Shown here: positions 17,077-25,405 of the stretch, piece by piece
How positions within the stretch are numbered: the first letter of the stretch is position 1
Layout of the letters: the number at the start of each line of letters is the position of its first letter
From: Nocardioides conyzicola
GTDB taxonomy: Bacteria; Actinomycetota; Actinomycetes; Propionibacteriales; Nocardioidaceae
DNA: 64,000 nt
Direction of reading: 5' to 3'
NCBI RefSeq assembly: GCF_039543825.1
Contig: NZ_BAABKM010000002.1
Span: 2,512,133-2,576,132 of the forward strand
Made by a program: the position numbers and the translations under genes
The notes under the pieces: model-generated
The model's database searches: none
What the model was told of the DNA's origin: nothing
The model's input: the letters and a program-made list of their open reading frames with translations, nothing else

Positions 17077-18672
17077 ATGCGACTGAAGGCGGTGGCGGCT
17101 TCGGTCGCGGGAGTGCTGGCAGTGGGACTGGCAGTGATCGTGCCGGTGGCGACACCGGTGGCGTCGGGGGAGGCGGTGGCTGCGCCGGCGGCGTTCGCCG
17201 TCCAGCCGATCACCTGGGGTCGCTGCGCCGACCCGGACCTGCGCAAGGCGAAGGCCCGCTGCGGCACGTTGGTGGTCCCGCTCGACCACGCCGACCCGAC
17301 CGGTCCGACCATCTCGCTGGCCGTCTCCCGGGTGAAGCACACCCGGGGCCCGTTCCGCGGCGCCGTCTTCACCAACCCCGGCGGCCCGGGCAGCGACGGC
17401 ACCTGGCTGGCGCCGTACGGCAGCTACGTCCCGCGCAAGGTCGGGCTCACCTACGACTGGTACGGCGTCGACCCGCGCGGCACCGGCGCCAGCCGTCCGC
17501 TGCTGAGCTGCGACAGCTCGTACTTCGGCTGGAACCGGCCCGACTACGTGCCCACGAGCGCCACGATCATGAAGTACTGGCGGCACACGACCGAGAAGTA
17601 CGCGAAGGACTGTGGCCGGTCGAAGGCCAAGCGCCTGCTGGCCCACGTGCGCACGACCGACAGCGCCGCCGACTTCGACCTGCTGCGCCAGGCCATCGGC
17701 CTCGACAAGATCACGTTCTTCGGGTTCTCCTACGGCACCTACCTCGCGCAGGTCTACGCGACGCTCTTCCCCGACCACGTGCAGGCGCTGGTCATGGACG
17801 GCGTCATCGACCCCGACCGCGTGTTCTACCGGTCGAACCTCGACCAGGACCCCGCCTTCCAGAAGTCGTTCAACGCGTTCCTCGCCTGGGTCGGCAAGTA
17901 CCCCTCGACGTACCACCTCGGCAAGGGCCGCAAGGCCGTCGAGCGCACCTACGAGCGGCTCCGCAAGCGCCTGAAGCGGCACCCGGCCGGCGGCAAGGTC
18001 GGCCCCGACGAGCTCGACGACGCGCTGCTCAACGCCGGCTACTACAACGGCTACTACCCGTACGTCGCCAGCGCGCTCGCCGCGCTGGCCAACGACGGCA
18101 ACCCCCAGGGGATCAAGCAGCTCTACCGCGGCTCGAACCCGGTCGGGAAGAACGCCGACAACTCGTTCGCGATGTACCTCGCGACCCAGTGCACCGACGC
18201 CGTCTGGCCGACCGACTGGAAGACCTGGGCGGCCGACAGCCGCCGGCTCGACCGCAAGGCGCCGTTCCTGACCTGGGCCAACAACTGGTTCAACGCCCCG
18301 TGCCGGACCTGGCCGGTGGCCGGGACGCCCCGGGTGGACGTCACCGGCGCCGGCCTCGACGACGTGCCGATCCTGCTGCTCAGCGAGACCCACGACCCGG
18401 CCACGCCGTACGCCGGTGCGCTCGCTGCTCGCCGGATCTTCCCGAGCGCACGTCTGGTCGCCGGCGTCGGCGGCTACTCGCACGCGGTGTCGCTGTCGGG
18501 CGTCGCCTGCACCGACAACGCGATCGCCGCCGTCCTCGAGACCGGCGCCCTGCCGGCCCGGGCGTCGGGCAACCGCGCGGACAAGGAGTGCCCGCCGCTG
18601 GCGGCGCCGAAGCCGCCGAAGAAGGCTGCCCGGGTCGCGCCGCTGCTCCACCGGACCTGGTGGAGCCGCTAG
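17077..18672 (+). CDS. Secreted alpha/beta hydrolase, tripeptidyl-aminopeptidase-like
   Basis: A 531-residue exported serine hydrolase of the TAP family (Streptomyces tripeptidyl aminopeptidase, S33). Residues 1-38 are a signal peptide. The fold carries FTNPGGPG (oxyanion region), the nucleophile elbow GFSYGTY with S218, catalytic D440 in ETHDPATPY, and H469 in GGYSHAV, inside the C-terminal TAP-like domain. It probably cleaves peptides or esters outside the cell. ATG at 17077 is the first after the divergent MpaB promoter. No Shine-Dalgarno sequence was seen. Confidence 0.88.
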   Translation: MRLKAVAASVAGVLAVGLAVIVPVATPVASGEAVAAPAAFAVQPITWGRCADPDLRKAKARCGTLVVPLDHADPTGPTISLAVSRVKHTRGPFRGAVFTNPGGPGSDGTWLAPYGSYVPRKVGLTYDWYGVDPRGTGASRPLLSCDSSYFGWNRPDYVPTSATIMKYWRHTTEKYAKDCGRSKAKRLLAHVRTTDSAADFDLLRQAIGLDKITFFGFSYGTYLAQVYATLFPDHVQALVMDGVIDPDRVFYRSNLDQDPAFQKSFNAFLAWVGKYPSTYHLGKGRKAVERTYERLRKRLKRHPAGGKVGPDELDDALLNAGYYNGYYPYVASALAALANDGNPQGIKQLYRGSNPVGKNADNSFAMYLATQCTDAVWPTDWKTWAADSRRLDRKAPFLTWANNWFNAPCRTWPVAGTPRVDVTGAGLDDVPILLLSETHDPATPYAGALAARRIFPSARLVAGVGGYSHAVSLSGVACTDNAIAAVLETGALPARASGNRADKECPPLAAPKPPKKAARVAPLLHRTWWSR

Positions 18673-18678
18673 GCAGGC

Positions 18679-19878
18679 TCAGGCGTCCCAGGTCCGGAGC
18701 CAGATGGTGTGCTCCGACTCCGTCAGCTTGGCCAGCGCATCGGCCGGGAGCGGGTCGAGGGTGTCCGTGACGACGTAGCCCTGCTGCCCACGGGTGGAGA
18801 GGAACTGGCCGGTCACGTTGGCGCCGGCGTCGGCGAGCACTCCGTTGACGCCGGCCAGGACGCCCGGCACGTTGTGGTGCAGGAAGCCGATGCGGTGCCC
18901 GGCCTGCAGCTGCGGGGCGAGGACGGCGGGCAGGTTGACCGACAGCTCGGTGCGGCCCTCGAGCGAGAAGCCCGCGAGCTTGCCGGCCACGAAGTAGCCG
19001 ATCTCCTCCTGCGCCTCCTGGGTGGAGCCGCCGACGTGCGGGGTGAGGATCACGTTGTCGAGGCCGCGGAGGACCGACTCGAACTCGTCGCCCTGGGCCT
19101 TCGGCTCGACCGGGAACACGTCGAGCGCCGCGCCCGCGATGTGGCCGGACAGGATGTGGTCGCGCAGCGACTCGTTGTCGACGACCATGCCGCGCGCGGC
19201 GTTGATGAAGATGCTGCGGGGCTTCATCTTCGCGAACTGCTCCGCGCCGAAGAAGCCGGCGTTGCCCGGGCGCCCGTCGACGTGGAGGCTGACGACGTCG
19301 GCCTTCGACAGCAGCTCGTCGAGGGTCCGCATCCGCTGCGCGTTGCCGTGGGCCAGCCGGTCGGCGGTGTCGAAGAAGATCACCCGCAGGCCGAGTGCCT
19401 CCGCGAGGTTGGAGAGCTGGGTGCCGATGTTGCCGTAGCCGACGATGCCCAGCGTCCGGCCGCGCACCTCGTGGCTGCCCTTGGCCGACTTGTCCCAGAC
19501 GCCCGCGTGCATCTTCTCGGTCTTCTCGGTGAGCCGGCGCGCGAGCGCGATGATCTCGCCGATCACGAGCTCGACGACGCTGCGGGTGTTGGAGTACGGC
19601 GCGTTGAAGACCGCGATGCCACGGTCGGCGGCGGCCACCAGGTCGACCTGGTTGGTGCCGATGCAGAAGCACCCGATCGCCAGCAGGTCCGGGGCGCCGT
19701 CGAGGACGGTCTGCGTGATGTGCGTGTTGGAGCGGATCCCGAGCAGCTGGACGCCGGGGAGGGCCTCGACCAGCTCGGCCTCGGACAGGGAGCCGGCCCG
19801 CAGCTCGACCTCGAAGCCACGCGCCTCGAGGATCTCGACGGCCAGCGGGTGGATGTTCTCGAGCAGCAGCACCTTCAC
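18679..19878 (-). CDS. serA: D-3-phosphoglycerate dehydrogenase
   Basis: A 399-residue enzyme that oxidises 3-phosphoglycerate to 3-phosphohydroxypyruvate, the first step of serine synthesis. The nucleotide-binding motif is GIVGYGNIGTQL with D in FFDTAD (NAD). Catalytic Arg in NAARGMVVD, Glu in VFPVEP and His in TPHVGGST are present. The C-terminal ACT domain (from about residue 325) provides serine feedback. This is the short E. coli-type form (about 410 residues), not the long actinobacterial form with an intervening domain. GTG start at 19878 follows TAGGCT with an 8-base gap, so the leader is one or two bases at most. Confidence 0.93.
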   Translation of the reverse strand: MKVLLLENIHPLAVEILEARGFEVELRAGSLSEAELVEALPGVQLLGIRSNTHITQTVLDGAPDLLAIGCFCIGTNQVDLVAAADRGIAVFNAPYSNTRSVVELVIGEIIALARRLTEKTEKMHAGVWDKSAKGSHEVRGRTLGIVGYGNIGTQLSNLAEALGLRVIFFDTADRLAHGNAQRMRTLDELLSKADVVSLHVDGRPGNAGFFGAEQFAKMKPRSIFINAARGMVVDNESLRDHILSGHIAGAALDVFPVEPKAQGDEFESVLRGLDNVILTPHVGGSTQEAQEEIGYFVAGKLAGFSLEGRTELSVNLPAVLAPQLQAGHRIGFLHHNVPGVLAGVNGVLADAGANVTGQFLSTRGQQGYVVTDTLDPLPADALAKLTESEHTIWLRTWDA

Positions 19879-19923
19879 GATCGACCAGCCTAGGTGGGGC
19901 GGCGCAGGGTGCCGAACCGGCGC

Positions 19924-19941
19924 CGACCGTCAAGACGGTCG
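19924..19941. terminator. Small hairpin after the secreted peptide gene
   Basis: CGACCGTC and GACGGTCG are inverted arms with almost no loop, located 8 bases after the stop of the gene at 19950-20207. It may terminate that gene. Confidence 0.4.
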
Positions 19942-19949
19942 ACCGGGTG

Positions 19950-20207
19950 CTAGGGGCGCATCCAGTGCGGGTGGCTCCGGTTGCCCTTGCAGACATAGCG
20001 ACGGCCATGGGCGTCCCATCCGCTGTGCCCGTAGCTGGCTCGCGGACAGAACTGCCCGCCGCGGATGCAGCTGCCGCTCGATGTGTGGGTGCAGGAGCGC
20101 GCCCGTTCGGACTGCTGAGGGCCAGCGGCCGCCTGGGAGGCGACCGGCACGGATACCAGGCCGGCCAGGGCGATCGTCAGGGCGGCGATGAACATGCGTA
20201 GGGTCAT
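19950..20207 (-). CDS. Small secreted Cys-containing protein
   Basis: An 85-residue exported protein with a clear signal peptide (FIAALTIALAGLVSVPVASQA, then AAGP). The mature part has four Cys (SCTHTSSGSC, FCPR, VCKG) that could form two disulfides, and the stretch YGHSGWDAHGRRYVCKGNRSHPHW. Similar small secreted proteins with this tail occur in other actinobacteria, but I know of no function for them. ATG at 20207 is supported by TAGCGT 6 bases upstream. Confidence 0.75.
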   Translation of the reverse strand: MTLRMFIAALTIALAGLVSVPVASQAAAGPQQSERARSCTHTSSGSCIRGGQFCPRASYGHSGWDAHGRRYVCKGNRSHPHWMRP

Positions 20208-20213
20208 CCCGCG

Positions 20214-20219
20214 ACGCTA
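20214..20219 (-). promoter_or_regulatory. -10 element of the small secreted protein gene (leaderless)
   Basis: On the minus strand TAGCGT ends 6 bases before the ATG at 20207. Confidence 0.55.
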
Positions 20220-20324
20220 GGTGTGATCGGCATCACATGAGGCCGAACGTCCGATCCGGCGGCACCTGACTGGACCGGCGGGTTCGGCCTCCGCATCGCC
20301 CGCGCACCGGCATAGTGACCGCAC

Positions 20325-23021
20325 ATGGGAGCACGTCGGACAGCCTGGGTCGCCACCGTTCTCGTCATGGGCGCCGCCGTCCTTGCTCCTGCGGCCGTCA
20401 CCGCCGCTCCGACCTCGTCGGTCCACCACACGCCCGACCGAGGCGCCTGGCAGGTGCGGGCGGTCGGCCCCGGGCAGTACGTCGTCAGCTGGACGTCGCC
20501 CACCCGGCTGCCGCTCGGCTCCGACCGGCCGACCGTCGTCGGACCGACGGCCTGGCGGATCGGCACCTCCACGGTTGCGGCCGACGGACGGACGGTCCGG
20601 GCGCGGGTCTCCGCGGCGACCCGACCCGACCCGGCGCTGCTCGACGTACGGCTCTCCGGCGACCGGCTCGACGTCGCCGGCCGCGACCTGGCGCGCCGCG
20701 GGCAGCGAGCGGTCGACCAGCCGCTCGACCTCCCCGGCACCGAGACGCTCGCGACCGACCCCGGCACGCCCGGCCCGTACGCCGTGGTGACCAGTGACTA
20801 CGCCCTCGACCCGGTGCCGGTCCCGGGCATGCGCGTGCCCATCGAGATGGTCGGCCACGTCGTCGAGCCGGCCGCCTCCGCCCCCACCGGACCGCGGCCG
20901 CTGGTGCTCTTCCTGCACGGGCGGCACGGCGTCTGCTACGACCCGGCGGACCCGGAGGCCTGGACCGACGACTGGCCGTGCCGGGCGCCGTTCCGCGAGA
21001 TCGAGAGCCAGCTCGGCTACGACTACCTCCAGCGGGTGCTGGCGTCGCAGGGCTACGCGACCGTCTCGGTCCGGGTCAACGGCATCAACGCGCAGGACTA
21101 CGCCACCCCCGACGGCGGCGCCGATGCGCGGGCGCGGATCGTGCAGGCCCACCTGGACCACTGGGTCGACCTCGCCGCCGCGCACCAGGTCGACCTGGAC
21201 CGCGTGGTCCTGGTCGGGCACAGCCGTGGCGGTGAAGGGGTCGACCGGGCCTCGATCCGGATCCCCCTGACCGCGCCGTACCGGATCGTCGGGCAGGTGC
21301 TGATCGCGCCGACCGACTTCGGCGCGCAGACCGCGCCGTACGTCCCGACCGTGACGCTGCTGCCCTTCTGCGACGGCGACGTGAGCGACCTGCAGGGCCA
21401 GAAGTTCACCGACAACAGCCGTGACCTGTCCGCCGGCGACACGTCGCTGAAGAGCAGCGTCCTGGTGATGGGCGCCAACCACAACTTCTTCAACACCGAG
21501 TGGACACCCGGCGCCGCGGCGGCGCCGGCCAGCGACGACTGGTACGGCGACCCGGGGTCGACCTGTGGCACCAAGGACCCCCAGCGGCTCAGCGCCGCCG
21601 AGCAGCGAGCCGTCGGGACGGCGTACGTCGCCGGCGCGGTGCGGCTCTTCGCGTCCGGCGACCAGGCGGTGCTGCCGCTCTTCGACGGCTCCCGGGCGCG
21701 GGTCACGTCCCAGGGCGCCGCGCAGACGCTGAGCCAGGCGATCGGCGGCGGCCGGGTGCTGCGCACGCCGGCCGTCTCCACTGGGCTGTCGCTGGCCGAC
21801 GGCGCCCAGACCCGCTTCTGCACGGGGGTGTACGACGACCAGAAGATCGGCTCCTGCGGCCGCGACGCCGGTGCCGCTGCCGCTGCCCCGCACTGGCCGG
21901 GGTCGGGCGAGCGGCTGCCGGCGCGCAGCTGGTTCGAGATGACCTGGACCGCGAGCGGCCAGTCGGGCGGGATGCTCCTCACCAGCCCGCTGGACCTGAC
22001 CGGGCGCCGGCTCGAGCTGCGCACCATCGTGGGGGGTCGGACGGACCCGGCGGTCGAGGTCCGGATCACCGACGCCGACGGGGCCAGCGCGCTGCTCGAC
22101 CCGGTCGGTGGTGGCGGGCTGCCCCAGCTGGGCTCCTCACCCGACGTCCGCAAGCTCTGGGCGCAGACCCTCGTGGCCGACCCGGCAGGGGCTGCGGTCG
22201 ACCTGACGCGCATCGTCGCCGTCGACCTGGTCGGCACCAGCAGCCGGGGCCGGCTGTGGGTCGCCGACCTCGCCGCCGCACCGGCGACTCTCGCGGCCGT
22301 CCCCGCCCGGCGGCTCCCCACGGTCGACATCGCGCGCGTGCGGATCACCGAGGGCTCGGGCGGTCGCAAGGTCGCCCGCATCCCGTTCACGGTGCACGGT
22401 GCGGTCACGGCGCCGGCCCGCTTCACGGTCGTGACCGTCGGGCAGGCCCGCGGGGACGTCCAGCGGTTCGCGGTCGACCTGGCGCCCGGCCAGACCGGCG
22501 GCTCGATCCCGGTCGGCTACGACGCCGATCACCGGGCCGACTACCGCCGACTGGTGACCCAGGTCGCCGGCTGGGCCAACCGCAACGTGATGACCGACCG
22601 CTACCTCGGCGACCTCACGATCATCGACGACGACCCGCGGCCGAAGGTCTCGGTGCGGATGGTGTCGCGGACGGTGACCGAGGGCCGACCCGCGCAGTGG
22701 CGGGTCCGGCTCGCGCACGCCGCCGACTTCGACCTGGTCGTCACCGGGAAGGTCGTGCACGGGCCGGGGACCCCGGTCCGCGTCGAGGACATCGCGTCGT
22801 CCTGGACGGACCTCCACGTCGGGCCGGTCAGTCCGACCAAGGCGCTGTGGAAGACCGGAGCCGCGACGTACGACGCCCTGCGCCCGGGTGACCGCGAGCT
22901 GCTGGTCACGATCCCGACCCAGGCCGACCACGACGACGAGGGTCCCGAGACCCTCACGCTCCGCTTCCGGATCGGCCGGGAGTCCTTCCGGCGTACGGTC
23001 CGGATCGTCGACGGCCGCTAG
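20325..23021 (+). CDS. Large secreted alpha/beta hydrolase with C-terminal beta-rich domains
   Basis: An 898-residue exported protein. Residues 1-28 form the signal peptide. Around residues 165-420 lies an alpha/beta hydrolase: FLHGRHGVCYD (oxyanion region), nucleophile S300 in VGHSRGGEG, and a likely catalytic His in GANHNFFN. Its substrate is unknown; chlorophyllase-like or polyester hydrolases share this layout. After about residue 540 there are beta-sandwich segments, and from about residue 660 two Calx-beta-like repeats (RITEGSGGRKVARIPF, TVTEGRPAQWRV, then DDDP and DDEGPETLTL). These usually bind calcium or carbohydrate. TAGTGA lies 6 bases before the ATG. Confidence 0.8.
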   Translation: MGARRTAWVATVLVMGAAVLAPAAVTAAPTSSVHHTPDRGAWQVRAVGPGQYVVSWTSPTRLPLGSDRPTVVGPTAWRIGTSTVAADGRTVRARVSAATRPDPALLDVRLSGDRLDVAGRDLARRGQRAVDQPLDLPGTETLATDPGTPGPYAVVTSDYALDPVPVPGMRVPIEMVGHVVEPAASAPTGPRPLVLFLHGRHGVCYDPADPEAWTDDWPCRAPFREIESQLGYDYLQRVLASQGYATVSVRVNGINAQDYATPDGGADARARIVQAHLDHWVDLAAAHQVDLDRVVLVGHSRGGEGVDRASIRIPLTAPYRIVGQVLIAPTDFGAQTAPYVPTVTLLPFCDGDVSDLQGQKFTDNSRDLSAGDTSLKSSVLVMGANHNFFNTEWTPGAAAAPASDDWYGDPGSTCGTKDPQRLSAAEQRAVGTAYVAGAVRLFASGDQAVLPLFDGSRARVTSQGAAQTLSQAIGGGRVLRTPAVSTGLSLADGAQTRFCTGVYDDQKIGSCGRDAGAAAAAPHWPGSGERLPARSWFEMTWTASGQSGGMLLTSPLDLTGRRLELRTIVGGRTDPAVEVRITDADGASALLDPVGGGGLPQLGSSPDVRKLWAQTLVADPAGAAVDLTRIVAVDLVGTSSRGRLWVADLAAAPATLAAVPARRLPTVDIARVRITEGSGGRKVARIPFTVHGAVTAPARFTVVTVGQARGDVQRFAVDLAPGQTGGSIPVGYDADHRADYRRLVTQVAGWANRNVMTDRYLGDLTIIDDDPRPKVSVRMVSRTVTEGRPAQWRVRLAHAADFDLVVTGKVVHGPGTPVRVEDIASSWTDLHVGPVSPTKALWKTGAATYDALRPGDRELLVTIPTQADHDDEGPETLTLRFRIGRESFRRTVRIVDGR

Positions 23022-23028
23022 AAGCGGG

Positions 23029-23430
23029 TCAGAGGATCGACAGGGCGACCACGAGGACGAGGACGGCGAGCGCGATGCCCAGCAGCAGCACCAGGAACAT
23101 CACCCCGGGCCGCGACTGCCGCTCGAGCCCGATCCGGCCCCTCGCGAACTGGTGGTACGGCGGCGCGTAGAACGCGTCGACCGTCTGCCCCTCGGCGAGG
23201 TCGAGGTCGAGGGCCGCCTGGCCGTAGGTCCGCATCCACTGGCAGTCGACGTCGATGTGCCAGTGCCCGGGCGGCACCGGGAAGACGTTCTCGCCGTACG
23301 ACGACGGCACGGGATAGCCGTTGAGCCGCACCTTCGGCGAGATCATGTTGCTGGTCATCACGCTGCCCTGGACCGTCAGGCGGATCCAGCTGGTCGGGGC
23401 GGGTGCGGGCGGCTGCTGCGGAGTCGTCAC
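23029..23430 (-). CDS. Small protein with one C-terminal membrane helix
   Basis: A 133-residue protein. The N-terminal region is Pro-rich, the middle is a compact beta-type domain (SWIRLTVQGSVMTSN, VRLNGYPVPSSYGENVFPVPPGHWHIDV), and the C-terminus is a single hydrophobic helix (MFLVLLLGIALAVLVLVVALSIL). It is probably anchored in the membrane with the domain inside. This resembles actinobacterial hypothetical proteins, with no known function. The GTG at 23430 is the first workable start in frame. A longer open frame runs antiparallel into rtcB and is rejected. Confidence 0.7.
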   Translation of the reverse strand: MTTPQQPPAPAPTSWIRLTVQGSVMTSNMISPKVRLNGYPVPSSYGENVFPVPPGHWHIDVDCQWMRTYGQAALDLDLAEGQTVDAFYAPPYHQFARGRIGLERQSRPGVMFLVLLLGIALAVLVLVVALSIL

Positions 23431-23469
23431 GCGGTCAGCATGTCGCAGACCGTGGTGTCCAAAACACGG

Positions 23470-23508
23470 GTGGTGGACCCGACGCACCAGGTGCCCCGGA
23501 TCCACCAC
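23470..23508 (-). terminator. Hairpin downstream of rtcB
   Basis: GTGGTGGA (23470-23477) and TCCACCAC (23501-23508) are perfect arms, with further pairing of CCGG-type bases inside. It lies 6 bases past the rtcB stop codon on the minus strand. Confidence 0.55.
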
Positions 23509-23513
23509 ACTCG

Positions 23514-24683
23514 TCAGTCGCCCTTGACGTTCACGATCTGGCGCAGCGTGTGCCGGACCTCGACCAGGTCGGCGGCGTCCGCCATGACCTGGTCGATGTC
23601 CTTGTACGCCGCCGGGATCTCGTCGATGAACGCGTCGGTGTCGCGGTACTCGATCCCGACCATCGCCTCTCGCAGCTGCTCCCGGGTGAAGGTCCTGCGC
23701 GCCCGGGACCGCGAGTACTCCCGCCCGGCGCCGTGCGGTGCCGAGTTCAACGAGAGTGCGTTGCCGAGCCCGGAGACGACGTACGACGCCGTGCCCATCG
23801 AGCCGGGGATCAGCCCGGGTCGACCCGCCTCGGCGTTGATGGCACCCTTGCGCGAGAGCCACACGTCCTTGCCGAAGTGGCGCTCCTGCTCGGTGTAGTT
23901 GTGGTGGCAGTTGATCTCCTCGTGCCGCTCCACGTCCGAGCCGACCCACTCCGCGAACTGGCGCACCACCCGGTCCATCATCTCGTCCCGGTTGAGCAGC
24001 GCGTAGGTCTGCGCCCAGCGCATCTCGCCGATGTAGGACCAGAACTCGGGCGTGCCCTCGGCCAGGTAGGCGAGGTCCCGGTCGGGGAGCGTGATCCACC
24101 ACTTCTCACACAGGTCGCGCGCCACCCGGATGTGCTTCTGGGCGATCCGGTTGCCGACGCCCCGCGAGCCCGAGTGCAGGAACAGCCAGACCCGGTCGAG
24201 CTCGTCGACCGAGACCTCGATGAAGTGGTTGCCCGAACCGAGGGTGCCCAGCTGCAGCTCCCACCTGCCGGCGTACGCCCCGGGTTCGAAGCGGGTCCGC
24301 TCCGCCAGGCCGGTCAGCTGCTCGAGGCGCTCACGGGTGTGCTCGCGGCTGACCGTGCGGTTGCTCGCGCCGGCCGAGACCGGGATCGCCCGCTCGATGG
24401 CCTCGCGCAGCGGCCGACGGTCGGCCGGCAGCTGGTCGCGCGTGTACTGCGTGCGGACGGCGATCATGCCGCAGCCGATGTCGACCCCGACGGCGGCCGG
24501 CATGATCGCGCCGAGGGTCGGGATCACCGACCCGACGGTCGCTCCCAGCCCCAGGTGGGCGTCGGGCATCAGCGCGAGGTGCGGGAAGACGAACGGCATC
24601 GTCGCCGTCGTCTCCGCCTGCTCGCGGGTGCCCTGCTCGAGGATCGACGCCCAGTTCATGAGCGTCTTGCTGATCTGCTCCAT
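23514..24683 (-). CDS. rtcB: RtcB-type RNA-splicing ligase
   Basis: A 389-residue GTP- and Mn2+-dependent ligase joining 2',3'-cyclic phosphate or 3'-phosphate RNA ends to 5'-OH ends, used in RNA repair. Metal ligands D68 and C71 are in VGVDIGCG. His ligands are in LGSGNHFIEV and NCHHNYTEQ. The guanylylated His is in SAPHGAGREYSR. Other conserved blocks are HSGSRGVGN, RKGAINA and SMGTASYVVSG. It has the short bacterial RtcB length. ATG at 24683 has GGGAAGGA upstream, so it is leadered, unlike most neighbours. No rtcA or archease gene is adjacent. Confidence 0.94.
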   Translation of the reverse strand: MEQISKTLMNWASILEQGTREQAETTATMPFVFPHLALMPDAHLGLGATVGSVIPTLGAIMPAAVGVDIGCGMIAVRTQYTRDQLPADRRPLREAIERAIPVSAGASNRTVSREHTRERLEQLTGLAERTRFEPGAYAGRWELQLGTLGSGNHFIEVSVDELDRVWLFLHSGSRGVGNRIAQKHIRVARDLCEKWWITLPDRDLAYLAEGTPEFWSYIGEMRWAQTYALLNRDEMMDRVVRQFAEWVGSDVERHEEINCHHNYTEQERHFGKDVWLSRKGAINAEAGRPGLIPGSMGTASYVVSGLGNALSLNSAPHGAGREYSRSRARRTFTREQLREAMVGIEYRDTDAFIDEIPAAYKDIDQVMADAADLVEVRHTLRQIVNVKGD

Positions 24684-24789
24684 GGTCCTTCCCTGACTTC
24701 TTCTCGCCGACCGGTCGATCGGCGACGCGCCAGGCTAGGTGGCCGCAATCCCGTTGCACATGGGGTTTTCGGCGTGCGTCACTGCGTGG

Positions 24790-25386
24790 GTGACCCCCAC
24801 TGCCGACGACTTCCAGGCCCTGGCGCGCAGCTCGCCCTGGCGCTGGACGGCCCTGCACCTGCGGCACCGCTCGCGGCGCTTGGACGTCGAGGTCTGGCTG
24901 GAGCGCCCCGACGGCGTACGCATCATCGACTCGTCGGGTGCGCCGGTGACGATCAACCTCGAGTCCCAGCGCCCGGACGGCCGGGCGACCCGACCGTGGG
25001 ATCCGGTCAACGGTGACGACGGGCTCTACTGGGACAACTACAGCTGGCTCGCCATGCTCGACCCGGTCGAGCTCAGTCACGACGTCGCGCTCGCACGGCT
25101 CCGCGAGGACGAGGTGGTGGGGCGTGCCGTGTGGCGAGCCGACGTACGCGCCCTGCCGGGCTACGACCCGCGGTGCAGCTGCTGTGCGCTGGTCTGGTGC
25201 GAGGTGGCCGACACCTACGAGTACGGCGACCGCCCGGGGTGGACCCCCACGAAGGAGGCCTACCCGGACCACTACGACGTCGCGCTCGACGTCGCGACCG
25301 GCATCGTGGTGCGATGCCTGCCGGTCGGTGGCTCGCCCGATGCGGCCCGGATCGAGAACGACATCGTCGAGGTGGACGCAGGCTGA
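24790..25386 (+). CDS. Hypothetical protein
   Basis: A protein of about 198 residues not assigned to a characterised family. It opens TPTADDFQALARSSPWRW and includes VEVWLERPDGVRI, WDPVNGDDGLYWDNYSWLAMLDP, a Cys cluster DPRCSCCALVWCEV and a C-terminal beta-rich part ending IENDIVEVDAG. No membrane segment is seen. The GTG at 24790 gives the usual VTPTADDF-type start for related actinobacterial proteins. In-frame GTG at 24739 and ATG at 24760 are alternatives. It is divergent from rtcB, and the gap has a partial palindrome (24705-24724). Confidence 0.7.
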   Translation: MTPTADDFQALARSSPWRWTALHLRHRSRRLDVEVWLERPDGVRIIDSSGAPVTINLESQRPDGRATRPWDPVNGDDGLYWDNYSWLAMLDPVELSHDVALARLREDEVVGRAVWRADVRALPGYDPRCSCCALVWCEVADTYEYGDRPGWTPTKEAYPDHYDVALDVATGIVVRCLPVGGSPDAARIENDIVEVDAG

Positions 25387-25405
25387 CAGGGATCCCTGCA
25401 GCGTC

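Noticed and set aside
16092..18770. An 892-codon plus-strand frame
   Set aside because: Out of phase with the signal peptide and catalytic motifs of the TAP-like hydrolase and antisense to MpaB. It is Arg/Pro-rich, typical of a high-GC artefact.
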